Part shown: in pieces, positions 8,468 to 17,094 of the stretch
Layout: each line of letters opens with the position of its first letter
Position numbering within the stretch: position 1 is the stretch's first letter
DNA from: Anaerosporobacter sp031551385
GTDB lineage: Bacteria; Bacillota; Clostridia; Lachnospirales; Lachnospiraceae
NCBI RefSeq assembly: GCF_031551385.1
Contig: NZ_JAVBNS010000009.1
Coordinates: 1 to 64,000, forward strand
Direction of reading: 5' to 3'
DNA: 64,000 nt
The notes under the pieces: model-generated
The model's database searches: none
Told to the model about the DNA's origin: nothing
Seen by the model: only the letters and a program-made list of their open reading frames with translations
Program-made: the position numbers and the translations under genes

Positions 8468-9007
8468 TTGAGTAGATTAAAAGAAACTTATAAGAACGAA
8501 ATTGTTGAAGGTATGATCAAAAAGTTCGGATACAAGAACGTTATGGAAGTACCTAAACTTGATAAAATAGTAATTAACATGGGCGTTGGTGAAGCAAAAG
8601 ACAACGCAAAAGTATTAGATACAGCAGTTAAAGATCTTGAAATTATCGCTGGTCAAAAAGTTGTATTAACAAGAGCAAAAAATTCAATAGCAAACTTCAA
8701 AATCAGAGAAGGTATGCCTATCGGATGTAAAGTAACTCTTAGAGGCGAAAGAATGTATGAATTCGCTGATCGTTTAATCAATTTAGCATTACCTCGTGTA
8801 CGTGACTTTAGAGGTGTTAATCCTAATGCATTTGATGGTAGAGGAAATTATGCACTTGGTATTAAAGAACAATTAATTTTCCCTGAAATTGAATATGATA
8901 AGGTTGATAAAGTTAGAGGTATGGATATCATATTTGTAACAACAGCTAAAACAGATGAGGAAGCTCGTTATTTATTATCATTATTCAACATGCCATTCAA
9001 AAAATAG
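8468..9007 (+). CDS. rplE: 50S ribosomal protein L5
   Basis: The 179-residue protein matches L5, including VVLTRAKNSIANFKIREGMP and the GRGNYALGIKEQLIFPEIEY block. It binds 5S rRNA in the central protuberance. The start is a TTG (8468) after AGGAGGTCTCATAAG, an example of the weak start codons used in this operon to tune stoichiometry. Confidence 0.98.
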   Translation: MSRLKETYKNEIVEGMIKKFGYKNVMEVPKLDKIVINMGVGEAKDNAKVLDTAVKDLEIIAGQKVVLTRAKNSIANFKIREGMPIGCKVTLRGERMYEFADRLINLALPRVRDFRGVNPNAFDGRGNYALGIKEQLIFPEIEYDKVDKVRGMDIIFVTTAKTDEEARYLLSLFNMPFKK

Positions 9008-9023
9008 TTAGGAGGGAAAATTC

Positions 9024-9209
9024 ATGGCTAAGACGTCAATGAAGGTTAAGCAACAACGTCCACAAAAATTCTCTACTAGAGAATACAACCGTTGTAGAAT
9101 TTGTGGTCGTCCACATGCTTATTTAAGAAAATACGGAATCTGCAGAATTTGTTTCCGTGAATTAGCATATAAAGGACAAATTCCAGGTGTTAAAAAAGCA
9201 AGCTGGTAG
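9024..9209 (+). CDS. rpsZ: 30S ribosomal protein S14, zinc-binding type
   Basis: This 61-residue S14 is the short, zinc-binding form. Its four cysteines are C24, C27, C40 and C43 (CRICGRPHAYLRKYGICRIC). The longer cysteine-free S14 that some Firmicutes keep for zinc starvation is not in this window. The start follows TTAGGAGG; the gene sits between rplE and rpsH in the usual spc-operon order. Confidence 0.97.
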   Translation: MAKTSMKVKQQRPQKFSTREYNRCRICGRPHAYLRKYGICRICFRELAYKGQIPGVKKASW

Positions 9210-9233
9210 AATTAAGGAAGGAGGCAAAATTAA

Positions 9234-9635
9234 ATGACAATGAATGATCCAATCGCAGATATGCTTACAAGAATTCGTAATGCGAATACTGCTAAACATG
9301 ATACTGTAGATGTACCTGCTTCTAAAATGAAAGTAGCTATCGCTGAAATCCTTTTAAAAGAGGGATACATCAAAAGTTTTGAAATTGAAGAAGTAGACGG
9401 ATTTAACAATATCCATATTACATTAAAATATGGTAAAGATAAAAATGTTAAGATCATCACAGGTCTTAAAAGAATTTCTAAACCAGGTCTTCGTGTATAT
9501 GCAACTAAAGAAAACTTACCAAAAGTTCTTGGTGGTTTAGGAACAGCTGTTATCTCTACAAACAAAGGTGTTATCACTGATAAAGAAGCAAGAGCTCTTA
9601 ACGTAGGTGGAGAAGTTTTAGCATTCGTTTGGTAA
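9234..9635 (+). CDS. rpsH: 30S ribosomal protein S8
   Basis: The 133-residue S8 begins TMNDPIADMLTRIRNAN and ends with VLGGLGTAVISTNKGVITDK and GGEVLAFVW, matching the family. S8 binds the central domain of 16S rRNA and in enteric bacteria represses the spc operon by binding mRNA. A 203-bp structured gap follows before rplF. The start follows AAGGAGGCAAAATTAA. Confidence 0.98.
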   Translation: MTMNDPIADMLTRIRNANTAKHDTVDVPASKMKVAIAEILLKEGYIKSFEIEEVDGFNNIHITLKYGKDKNVKIITGLKRISKPGLRVYATKENLPKVLGGLGTAVISTNKGVITDKEARALNVGGEVLAFVW

Positions 9636-9838
9636 TAAACGACTAGAATGTAGCTGCTATACATGAGAATCTTAGATTCTCATGTACTTCATTCCTAGTA
9701 GTGAGCTTACTTTGTAAGCCTTACTAAAGAGGTTAGAAGATAAATTGTAACGAAAGTTACGAATAACTAAAAAGGTGTACGCATTTGAGTAGCTGTAACA
9801 GGTATGAATATGCGACATAATATTACAGGAGGTGCAAC
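9636..9838 (+). promoter_or_regulatory. Structured rpsH-rplF intergenic region
   Basis: This 203-nt gap holds a perfect 11-bp hairpin, ACATGAGAATC-TTA-GATTCTCATGT (9661-9685). Flanking CTAG-AATG (9643-9650) and CATTCCTAG (9690-9698) can extend the stem. There is no T-run after it, so termination is unlikely. It may be a binding site for a ribosomal protein or an RNase site; this is inference. Confidence 0.45.
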
Positions 9839-10381
9839 ATGTCACGTATAGGAAGAATGCCTATCGCTATCCCAGCAGGTGTTACTGTAACGGTAGCAGA
9901 AAATAACAAAGTGACTGTTAACGGTCCAAAGGGAACTCTTGAAAGAGTTTTACCATCGGAAATGGACATTAAAGTTGAAGGCGAAGAAATTGTTGTAACA
10001 AGACCAAGTGACTTAAAGAAAATGAAATCTTTACACGGTCTTACTAGAACATTAATTTCAAACATGGTAGTTGGTGTAACAGCTGGCTATGAAAAAATTC
10101 TTGAAATCAACGGTGTTGGTTATAGAGCTGCAAAACAAGGAAAAACATTAACATTATCTTTAGGTTACTCTCACCCAGTAGTTATGGAAGATCCAGAAGG
10201 TATCGAAGTAACTCTTGAGGGACAAAACAAGATTTTTGTTAGAGGTATAGATAAAGAAAAAGTTGGCCAATACGCTGCTAATATCAGAGAAAAGAGACAA
10301 CCAGAACCTTACAAAGGTAAAGGTATTAAATATGCTGATGAAGTTATTAGACGTAAAGTTGGTAAGACTGGTAAAAAATAA
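9839..10381 (+). CDS. rplF: 50S ribosomal protein L6
   Basis: The 180-residue L6 begins MSRIGRMPIAIPAGV and has both repeats of the family, ending in the PEPYKGKGIKYADEVIRRK block near the C-terminus that contacts the sarcin-ricin loop region. It follows the structured gap and has a clear CAGGAGGTGCAAC ribosome binding site. It is co-directional with rplR after 19 bp. Confidence 0.98.
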   Translation: MSRIGRMPIAIPAGVTVTVAENNKVTVNGPKGTLERVLPSEMDIKVEGEEIVVTRPSDLKKMKSLHGLTRTLISNMVVGVTAGYEKILEINGVGYRAAKQGKTLTLSLGYSHPVVMEDPEGIEVTLEGQNKIFVRGIDKEKVGQYAANIREKRQPEPYKGKGIKYADEVIRRKVGKTGKK

Positions 10382-10400
10382 TTAAAGGAGTGTAAAAACA

Positions 10401-10769
10401 ATGGTTAGTAAAGAATCAAGAAGTAAAGTTCGTGTTAAAAAACATAGAAAATTACGTAATCGTTTCGCTGGTACTGCTCAGAGACCACGTTTAGCTGTAT
10501 TTAGAAGTAATAATCATATGTACGCTCAAATTATTGATGATACAGTTGGTAATACTTTAGTATCCGCTTCAACTTTACAAAAAGAAGTTAAAGCAGAGCT
10601 TGACAAAACGAATGACGTAGCAGCAGCAGCATATTTAGGAACTGCAATTGCGAAGAAAGCATTAGAAAAAGGTATTACAACAGTTGTCTTTGATAGAGGC
10701 GGATTTATATATCAAGGTAAAGTAAAAGCTTTAGCAGACGCAGCAAGAGAAGCTGGTCTAGAATTCTAG
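10401..10769 (+). CDS. rplR: 50S ribosomal protein L18
   Basis: The 122-residue protein shows the L18 pattern: basic N-terminus, GTAQRPRLAVFRSNNHMYAQ, and the C-terminal FDRGGFIYQGKVKALADAAR block. It binds 5S rRNA with L5. The ATG follows AAAGGAGTGTAAAAACA. It is 17 bp from rpsE. Confidence 0.98.
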   Translation: MVSKESRSKVRVKKHRKLRNRFAGTAQRPRLAVFRSNNHMYAQIIDDTVGNTLVSASTLQKEVKAELDKTNDVAAAAYLGTAIAKKALEKGITTVVFDRGGFIYQGKVKALADAAREAGLEF

Positions 10770-10786
10770 GGTAAGGAGGAGAACAG

Positions 10787-11296
10787 ATGAAACGTACAAT
10801 CATTGATGCTAGTCAAATGGAATTAGAAGATAAAGTAGTATCAATCAAACGTGTTACTAAAGTAGTAAAAGGTGGACGTAACTTTAGATTTACTGCATTA
10901 GTTGTTGTTGGAGACAAGAACGGACACGTTGGTGTTGGTTTAGGTAAGGCAACTGAAATTCCAGAAGCAATTCGTAAAGGAAAAGAAGATGCAATCAAAA
11001 AATTAATCTCATTACCTATGGACGAAAATGGAAGTATTCCACATGACTTCGTTGGTAATTTCGGAAGCGCTTCTGTATTACTTAAGAAAGCTCCAGAAGG
11101 TACAGGAGTTATCGCAGGAGGTTCTGTTCGTGCGGTTATAGAACTTGCAGGACTTAAGAATATCCGTACAAAATCATTAGGATCAAATAATAAGCAAAAC
11201 GTAGTACTTGCTACAATTGAAGGATTAAGACAACTTAAAACTCCTGAAGAAGTAGCTAAACTTCGCGGTGTTTCAGTTGAAGAGCTACTAGGTTAG
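10787..11296 (+). CDS. rpsE: 30S ribosomal protein S5
   Basis: The 169-residue S5 has the double-stranded-RNA-binding N-terminal domain (FTALVVVGDKNGHVGVGLGK) and the C-terminal KSLGSNNKQNVVLATIEGL segment. Residues of this family affect decoding accuracy and spectinomycin sensitivity. Start after AAGGAGGAGAACAG; 15 bp from rpmD. Confidence 0.98.
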   Translation: MKRTIIDASQMELEDKVVSIKRVTKVVKGGRNFRFTALVVVGDKNGHVGVGLGKATEIPEAIRKGKEDAIKKLISLPMDENGSIPHDFVGNFGSASVLLKKAPEGTGVIAGGSVRAVIELAGLKNIRTKSLGSNNKQNVVLATIEGLRQLKTPEEVAKLRGVSVEELLG

Positions 11297-11311
11297 TAGG
11301 AGGTTAAAGAC

Positions 11312-11494
11312 ATGGCAGAAAAATTAAAAATCACTTTAGTTAAATCTACAATTGGTGCCATTCCAAAACATAAAGCAACTGTTGAAGCATTAGGACTTAG
11401 AAAACTTAATAAGACTGTAGAAATGCCAGATAACGCTGCTGTAAGAGGAATGATTAACCACGTTAGACATTTAGTAAAGGTTGAAGAAATATAA
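11312..11494 (+). CDS. rpmD: 50S ribosomal protein L30
   Basis: This 60-residue protein matches L30 (KITLVKSTIGAIPKHKATVE, then RGMINHVRHLVKVEE). It is a small peripheral 50S protein. Start after AGGAGGTTAAAGAC; placed between rpsE and rplO as expected for the spc operon. Confidence 0.97.
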   Translation: MAEKLKITLVKSTIGAIPKHKATVEALGLRKLNKTVEMPDNAAVRGMINHVRHLVKVEEI

Positions 11495-11520
11495 TATTAA
11501 ATTAGTAAGGAGGTGCACAC

Positions 11521-11961
11521 ATGAATTTATCAGAATTAAGACCAGCTGACGGTGCTAAACACAGTGATAACTTTAGAAGAGGCCGTGGACACGGTTCAGG
11601 TAACGGTAAAACAGCAGGTAAAGGTCATAAAGGACAAAAAGCTCGTTCAGGAGCTCCAAGACCAGGTTTTGAAGGTGGACAGATGCCTTTATACAGACGT
11701 TTACCTAAAAGAGGTTTCACTTGTAGAAACTCTAAGGAAATCGTTGGTATTAATCTTGATACTCTTAACAGATTCGAAGATGGTGCAGTTGTTACTGTAA
11801 ACTCATTAATCGAAGCTGGAATCGTTAAGAATCCAAGAGACGGTGTTAAGATTTTAGGAAACGGAGAACTTACTAAGAAGCTTGAGGTTAAGGTTAATGC
11901 GTATAGCGCAAGCGCTGTTGAAAAAATCCAAGCTCTTGGTGGAAATGCAGAGGTGATTTAA
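11521..11961 (+). CDS. rplO: 50S ribosomal protein L15
   Basis: The 146-residue L15 has a long glycine- and arginine-rich N-terminal extension (FRRGRGHGSGNGKTAGKGHK) that threads into 23S rRNA, followed by a globular C-terminal domain. Start after AAGGAGGTGCACAC. Only 2 bp separate it from secY, as in most bacteria, so the two are probably translationally coupled. Confidence 0.98.
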   Translation: MNLSELRPADGAKHSDNFRRGRGHGSGNGKTAGKGHKGQKARSGAPRPGFEGGQMPLYRRLPKRGFTCRNSKEIVGINLDTLNRFEDGAVVTVNSLIEAGIVKNPRDGVKILGNGELTKKLEVKVNAYSASAVEKIQALGGNAEVI

Positions 11962-11963
11962 GG

Positions 11964-13307
11964 ATGTTGCAGACAATCCGAAATGCGTGGAAAGTTAAAG
12001 ATATAAGAAAAAAATTAATTTATACTTTTATAGCACTCATTATTGTTCGAATCGGTTGTCAACTTCCTATCCCAGGGGTGAATAGAGCTGCAATTACAGA
12101 GTTCTTTAGTCAACAGACTAATTTGGGGTTTTTTGATGCGTTGACTGGTGGTTCTTTTACCACCATGTCAATCTTTGCATTGAATATTACACCATACATT
12201 ACTTCATCAATTATTATGCAGCTTTTAACTATTGCAATTCCAAAGTTGGAAGAGATGCAAAAAGACGGGGAAGATGGAAGAAAGAAGATTGCAGAGTATA
12301 CACGTTACGTAACAGTTGCTTTAGCTGTTATTGAAAGTGTTGCTATGGCAATTGGATTTGGTAACTCAGGGTATTTAGACAATGGGCTTACATTTACTGG
12401 TGTTGTTATGGTAGCAGTATCATTAACAGCAGGTTCAGCTTTCCTAATGTGGTTAGGGGAGAGAATCACAGAAAAAGGTGTTGGAAATGGTATTTCAATT
12501 ATCTTATTGATTAATATCGTTTCAAGAATACCAAGCGATATGAGCACACTTTATAAAAAGTTTGTTGATGTTGAAAGTTCAGGCAATGTAGTTAATTCAA
12601 TACTTGCAGCAGCAATTATTTTGGCAATTATTGTTGGAATGGTAGTATTCATTATCTTCATTCAAGATGGAGAAAGAAGAATTCCAGTTCAATATGCTAA
12701 AAAAGTGCAAGGAAGAAAGATGGTTGGTGGACAATCTTCTAATATTCCTTTAAAAGTAAACACAGCTGGTGTTATTCCAGTTATCTTTGCTGGTTCATTA
12801 TTGCAATTCCCTATTATTATTGCAAGTTTATTTGGAACCAATCCAGCTTCTGGTGCAGGCGCAAGCTTTGGTCAGAAGATGCTTAAAATTATGAATCAAC
12901 AGTCTTGGTGTAATTTTAAAAGCTTCGGCGAATTTAAATATACATTAGGTCTTGTAATTTATATTGCATTGTTAATTTTCTTTGCATATTTCTATACTTC
13001 AATTACTTTTAATCCAATTGAGATTTCAAATAATATGAAGAAACAAGGTGGATTTATCCCTGGTATTCGTCCAGGAAAACCTACCACAGATTACCTTACA
13101 AAAGTACTAAACCGCATTATATTTATAGGAGCAGTCAGCTTAATAGTTGTTGCTGTTGTGCCAATTTTCTGCTCTGGTGTATTTGGTGCTAATGTATCTT
13201 TCAGTGGAACATCATTAATCATTATTGTTGGTGTAGTTCTTGAAACTATGAAACAAATTGAATCACAAATGCTTGTTCGTCACTATAAAGGTTTTCTAAA
13301 CGATTAA
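11964..13307 (+). CDS. secY: Protein translocase subunit SecY
   Basis: The 447-residue integral membrane protein has ten predicted transmembrane helices and forms the channel of the Sec translocase. Landmarks include the N-terminal YTFIALIIVRIGCQLPIPG helix, GITEKGVGNG-like loop residues (ITEKGVGNGISIILL near 170-184), a QGRKMVGGQSSNIPLKVN cytosolic loop, and a final helix before HYKGFLND. The Shine-Dalgarno sits in rplO, 2 bp upstream. It exports proteins in this cell, including the element's secreted protein at 44627. Confidence 0.98.
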   Translation: MLQTIRNAWKVKDIRKKLIYTFIALIIVRIGCQLPIPGVNRAAITEFFSQQTNLGFFDALTGGSFTTMSIFALNITPYITSSIIMQLLTIAIPKLEEMQKDGEDGRKKIAEYTRYVTVALAVIESVAMAIGFGNSGYLDNGLTFTGVVMVAVSLTAGSAFLMWLGERITEKGVGNGISIILLINIVSRIPSDMSTLYKKFVDVESSGNVVNSILAAAIILAIIVGMVVFIIFIQDGERRIPVQYAKKVQGRKMVGGQSSNIPLKVNTAGVIPVIFAGSLLQFPIIIASLFGTNPASGAGASFGQKMLKIMNQQSWCNFKSFGEFKYTLGLVIYIALLIFFAYFYTSITFNPIEISNNMKKQGGFIPGIRPGKPTTDYLTKVLNRIIFIGAVSLIVVAVVPIFCSGVFGANVSFSGTSLIIIVGVVLETMKQIESQMLVRHYKGFLND

Positions 13308-13423
13308 TAAGAAAAGTACTAAGCTGTAGTGATTCGTCCTGCAGCTTTTACTGCTATAAAGAATTACAAAAGATTGATTAGAGAATAAAGATGGTAATAC
13401 TATTTGTTTAAGGGAGGCAATTT

Positions 13424-14068
13424 ATGAAGATTATTATGTTAGGTGCTCCAGGAGCAGGTAAAGGAACTCAAGCGAAACAAATCGCTGATAAATATAAAAT
13501 TCCGCATATTTCAACAGGAGATATCTTCCGTGCAAATATTAAGAATGGTACAGAACTTGGTAATAAAGCAAAAACTTATATGGATCAAGGTTTACTAGTT
13601 CCAGATGAGTTAGTAGTAGATTTAGTAGTTGACCGTGTAAAGCAAGATGATTGTGCAAACGGTTATGTACTTGACGGATTCCCAAGAACAATTCCTCAAG
13701 CAGAAGCACTTGATAAAGCATTAGAAGCTATTGATGAAAAAGTTGATTATGCTATTAATGTAGAAGTGCCAGATGAAAACATTGTTCGTAGAATGTCAGG
13801 TAGAAGAGCTTGTGTAGCTTGTGGTGCTACGTATCATTTAGTTCATATTCCACCAAAGGCAGAAAATATCTGCGATAAATGTGGAAAAGAATTGATTTTA
13901 CGTGAAGACGATAAACCAGAAACGGTAGAGAAACGTCTTTCTATCTATCATGAACAAACACAACCACTTATTGATTACTATACAAAGAAGAATATTCTTG
14001 TAGAAGTAGATGGAACAGTAGATATGGCTGACGTATTTGCTGATATTGTTAAGATTTTAGGTGAATAA
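13424..14068 (+). CDS. adk: Adenylate kinase
   Basis: The 214-residue enzyme interconverts AMP, ADP and ATP. The P-loop GAPGAGKGTQ is at residues 7-16. The long LID domain binds zinc through C130, C133, C150 and C153, the form common in Gram-positive bacteria. YVLDGFPRT (81-89) binds AMP. It follows secY after a 116-bp gap containing a small AGCTG...CAGCT hairpin, then AGGGAGGCAATTT before the ATG, and is tightly linked to map. Confidence 0.98.
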   Translation: MKIIMLGAPGAGKGTQAKQIADKYKIPHISTGDIFRANIKNGTELGNKAKTYMDQGLLVPDELVVDLVVDRVKQDDCANGYVLDGFPRTIPQAEALDKALEAIDEKVDYAINVEVPDENIVRRMSGRRACVACGATYHLVHIPPKAENICDKCGKELILREDDKPETVEKRLSIYHEQTQPLIDYYTKKNILVEVDGTVDMADVFADIVKILGE

Positions 14069-14070
14069 TA

Positions 14071-14826
14071 ATGTCTGTTACGATAAAATCAAGTAGAGAA
14101 ATTGAATTGATGAAGGAAGCAGGTAATATACTTGCGATCGTGCATGATGAATTGAAGCAATTTGTTAAACCAGGAATTACAACAATGGATATTGATAAAA
14201 AGGGAGAAGAGATCATAAGAAAACTCGGATGTATACCTTCTTTTCTAAATTATAATGGATATCCAGCTTCTATTTGTGTATCAGTTAATGATGAAGTTGT
14301 TCATGGAATTCCATCAAGGGACCGATATATACAAGAGGGAGACATTGTAAGTTTAGATGCTGGTGTAATATATAAAGGCTATCATTCGGATGCAGCAAGA
14401 ACCTGGGCAGTTGGTAATATTAGTGAAGAGGCAAAAAAACTAATTGAAGTAACAAGACAAAGTTTTTTTGAAGGAATTAAATTCGCCAAAGAAGGATATC
14501 ATCTTAATGATATTTCAATTGCAATACAGGAATATGTAGAGTCTTTTGGATTTTCAGTTGTAAGGGATTTAGTAGGGCATGGAATAGGAACAGCATTACA
14601 TGAAGATCCCGAAATCCCAAACTTCCGACAGAAAAGAAGAGGGATTAAGCTGCGAGCAGGTATGACGCTTGCAATAGAACCTATGGTAAACATTGGACAT
14701 TATGATGTAGAATGGCTTGAGGATGATTGGACAGTTGTTACAGCAGATGGTTCTTTGTCAGCACATTACGAAAATACGGTTTTGATAACAGATGGTGAAC
14801 CAGTGTTGCTATCTGCAAAAAAGTAG
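14071..14826 (+). CDS. map: Methionine aminopeptidase, type I
   Basis: The 251-residue cytosolic metalloenzyme removes N-terminal methionine from nascent proteins. Metal ligands are visible as D96 and D107 (SLDAGVIYKGYHSD), H170 (VGHGIG) and E203 (AIEPMVN), with a later glutamate near the C-terminus; H78 in VVHGI is the conserved active-site histidine. It lacks the N-terminal zinc extension of some homologues. The start is 2 bp after the adk stop, indicating coupled translation. Confidence 0.98.
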   Translation: MSVTIKSSREIELMKEAGNILAIVHDELKQFVKPGITTMDIDKKGEEIIRKLGCIPSFLNYNGYPASICVSVNDEVVHGIPSRDRYIQEGDIVSLDAGVIYKGYHSDAARTWAVGNISEEAKKLIEVTRQSFFEGIKFAKEGYHLNDISIAIQEYVESFGFSVVRDLVGHGIGTALHEDPEIPNFRQKRRGIKLRAGMTLAIEPMVNIGHYDVEWLEDDWTVVTADGSLSAHYENTVLITDGEPVLLSAKK

Positions 14827-14836
14827 GAGAGTGTAC

Positions 14837-15109
14837 ATGTATCAGTTAGAAACTTTCCAGTCTGGAACACTTGCGTATTCCAAAGCTGGACATGACAAAG
14901 GAAAATTATATGTAATAATTGAAGCAGATTATGAATATGTATATCTAGTGGATGGTATTTATAAAAAAATCGATAGTCCGAAAAAGAAAAAAATAAAGCA
15001 CATTCAAATCATTAATGAAATCCCTGAGAGCATAAAAGAATGTATAAACTCAGGTCAAAAAATAACGGATATCGATATTAAGAGAGCTATTAAACAGTTC
15101 TTGAAATAA
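14837..15109 (+). CDS. KOW-domain RNA-binding protein (L14e-like)
   Basis: This 90-residue protein is the small KOW-type protein found between map and infA in many Clostridia. The KOW/SH3-like region covers residues about 8-50 (GTLAYSKAGHDKGKLYVIIE), with a lysine-rich patch SPKKKKIKHIQ typical of RNA contact. An in-frame upstream ATG (14792) lies inside map; the ATG at 14837, after AGGAGAGTGTAC, is better. It probably binds ribosomal or messenger RNA, but its specific role is unknown. Confidence 0.85.
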   Translation: MYQLETFQSGTLAYSKAGHDKGKLYVIIEADYEYVYLVDGIYKKIDSPKKKKIKHIQIINEIPESIKECINSGQKITDIDIKRAIKQFLK

Positions 15110-15203
15110 TGATACAACATAATCTTGTTAGAGGGTTGTGAATAGATTCGTTAGGTAACCACGGGATAGGATATCCCCTTTGAAAGAATTAGGAGGTTTT
15201 GAA

Positions 15204-15422
15204 ATGTCAAAAGCAGATGTAGTTGAAATTGAAGGAACAGTTATTGAAAAATTACCAAACGCGATGTTCCAAGTTGAATTAGAAAATGGACACAAAGTAT
15301 TAGCTCATATTAGTGGTAAATTAAGAATGAACTTCATTCGTATCTTACCAGGAGATAAAGTAACATTGGAGTTATCACCATATGATTTATCAAAAGGAAG
15401 AATTATCTGGAGAGATAAATAA
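15204..15422 (+). CDS. infA: Translation initiation factor IF-1
   Basis: The 72-residue protein is a complete IF-1, with the S1-like OB fold running from EIEGTVIEKLPNAMFQVELE to LSPYDLSKGRIIWR. It blocks the ribosomal A site during initiation. The ATG at 15204 follows AGGAGGTTTTGAA; an earlier in-frame TTG (15180) would add eight residues not seen in the family. Confidence 0.97.
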   Translation: MSKADVVEIEGTVIEKLPNAMFQVELENGHKVLAHISGKLRMNFIRILPGDKVTLELSPYDLSKGRIIWRDK

Positions 15423-15503
15423 GAAATAAGATAGCAATAATGTTGCAGTTTAGATGTAATACAAAATCATAGTATATAAATTTATTTTTATATAAAATAA
15501 TGC

Positions 15504-15532
15504 TTGCCATATATTGTTTTTCATGATATAAT
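15504..15532 (+). promoter_or_regulatory. Promoter upstream of rpmJ
   Basis: TTGCCA (15504-15509), a 17-bp spacer and perfect TATAAT (15527-15532) lie between infA and rpmJ. Transcription would start near 15539, only 27 nt before the rpmJ ATG. This separates rpmJ and perhaps the downstream alpha-operon genes from upstream control. Confidence 0.8.
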
Positions 15533-15565
15533 GGGAGCTGACTTTTGTGAAAGGAGTGAATCTCG

Positions 15566-15679
15566 ATGAAGGTAAGGTCATCAGTAAAACCAATTTGCGA
15601 AAAATGCAAAATTATTAAGAGAAAAGGAAGTATCAGAGTAATCTGTGAAAATCCTAGACACAAACAAAGACAAGGCTAA
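15566..15679 (+). CDS. rpmJ: 50S ribosomal protein L36
   Basis: This 37-residue gene encodes the zinc form of L36, MKVRSSVKPICEKCKIIKRK onward, with ligands C11, C14, C27 and H32. The start follows AAAGGAGTGAATCTCG. It sits between infA and rpsM in the normal order, but a hairpin and a 590-bp gap follow before rpsM. Confidence 0.97.
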   Translation: MKVRSSVKPICEKCKIIKRKGSIRVICENPRHKQRQG

Positions 15680-15683
15680 TATC

Positions 15684-15714
15684 CAATAAAAAGCGGTGGG
15701 CTTTTTATTGTTTC
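15684..15714 (+). terminator. Hairpin after rpmJ, possible (weak) terminator
   Basis: A perfect 11-bp stem CAATAAAAAGC / GCTTTTTATTG with loop GGTGG, followed by TTTCG. The stem is AU-rich and the U-run is short, so termination may be partial or conditional. Confidence 0.5.
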
Positions 15715-16269
15715 GTATATATATATTTATTCGATCATAAATAGTTCTTGCTTTTTGTGTTGCAATCTGCTAGGTCACTAGCACATATGCTAAGGCATAT
15801 GTTGAATATATGTCATATGATTTAATTTCATATTGACGATATTCCATTGTGATATTGTGGATAACAGGAATGTTATGCACTTTTTCTTGCGTTTAGTAAG
15901 AATGTGCACTTGTTATTTGTTATGCTAAGGTGTGATTATTACGTGCCTTAGGCAGTAATATACTTTAGTATAAGCGAACATGAGTAATCCTTATGTTTGT
16001 CACAATTTAAAGCGGCTGATGTAATGAAACGCCTGGAAAGGTTGTTCGTTGCATAAAAATAGAATATACATTATCTATATTCTATAGTATATGTAATTTT
16101 GAGACTGCTAGTCCTAATTACATATAAGAGTTAATAAGATGAAACTAAGTTTGTTAAGAAGTTTGGTGATATGCATTTCACCATATGACAACAATAGTTA
16201 GTCATATGATATTGCAGACGGTCTTAACAGTATAATTAATTACAATAATCATGGAGGTGTAATACGCAC
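15715..16269 (+). promoter_or_regulatory. Long structured region upstream of rpsM
   Basis: No gene is visible in this 555-nt stretch. It is full of short inverted repeats: ATATGTAATT...AATTACATAT (16088-16124), ATAGAATATA...TATATTCTAT (16060-16086) and GGTGATATGCATTTCACC (16164-16181). A weak promoter-like pair TTGCAT (16049) and TATCTA (16072) with 17-bp spacing lies within. It is probably the untranslated leader and promoter region of the alpha operon. Whether it is autoregulated cannot be told from the sequence. Confidence 0.45.
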
Positions 16270-16638
16270 ATGGCTCGTATCAGTGGTGTAGATTTACCAA
16301 GAGAAAAACGTGTTGAAATCGGTCTTACTTACATTTATGGAATCGGTAGAGTAAGTTCCAATCAAATATTAGCAGAAGCTAATATTAATCCAGACACTCG
16401 TGTTAGAGATTTAACTGACGAAGAAGTATCAAGAATTCGTGACGTAATCGATGCTAAGCATACTGTTGAAGGTGATTTACGTAGACAAGTAGCACTTAAC
16501 ATTAAAACATTACAAGAAATTGGATGTTACAGAGGAATCCGTCATAGAAAAGGTCTTCCTGTTCGTGGACAAAAAACTAAGACTAATGCTAGAACTAGAA
16601 AAGGTCCTAAGAGAACTGTTGCAAACAAGAAGAAATAA
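16270..16638 (+). CDS. rpsM: 30S ribosomal protein S13
   Basis: The 122-residue S13 begins MARISGVDLPREKRVEIGLT and ends in the basic RKGLPVRGQKTKTNARTRKG tail that contacts tRNA in the P site. The ATG follows GGAGGTGTAATACGCAC. It heads rpsM-rpsK-rpsD-rpoA-rplQ, the alpha operon. Confidence 0.98.
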   Translation: MARISGVDLPREKRVEIGLTYIYGIGRVSSNQILAEANINPDTRVRDLTDEEVSRIRDVIDAKHTVEGDLRRQVALNIKTLQEIGCYRGIRHRKGLPVRGQKTKTNARTRKGPKRTVANKKK

Positions 16639-16698
16639 TAGATCTTAACTTATTCGCGTAAAGAAATAGGAATAAAAATCCAATAGGAGGGTTTGGAA

Positions 16699-17094
16699 AT
16701 GGCTAAAAAAATAGCAAAAAAAGTGACTAAGAAACGTGTTAAGAAAAACGTTGACCGTGGACAAGCACATATTCAGTCATCTTTTAACAATACAATTGTT
16801 ACGCTAACAGATGCAGAAGGAAATGCTCTTTCATGGGCTAGTGCAGGTGGATTAGGATTCAGAGGTTCTAAGAAATCTACTCCTTATGCAGCACAAATGG
16901 CAGCTGAAACAGCAGCTAAAGCAGCAATTATTCATGGTTTAAAATCAGTAGAAGTTATGGTTAAAGGACCAGGTTCAGGTAGAGAAGCAGCTATCCGTGC
17001 GCTTCAAGCTTGCGGTATTGAAGTAACAAGCATCAAAGATGTTACTCCAGTTCCACACAATGGTTGTAGACCACCAAAACGTAGAAGAGTGTAG
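16699..17094 (+). CDS. rpsK: 30S ribosomal protein S11
   Basis: The 131-residue S11 has a lysine-rich N-terminus, then GQAHIQSSFNNTIVTLTDAE and the C-terminal VTPVPHNGCRPPKRRRV. It forms part of the 30S platform near the mRNA exit. The ATG at 16699 is well spaced after AGGAGGG; the in-frame TTG at 16693 is too close. Confidence 0.97.
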   Translation: MAKKIAKKVTKKRVKKNVDRGQAHIQSSFNNTIVTLTDAEGNALSWASAGGLGFRGSKKSTPYAAQMAAETAAKAAIIHGLKSVEVMVKGPGSGREAAIRALQACGIEVTSIKDVTPVPHNGCRPPKRRRV

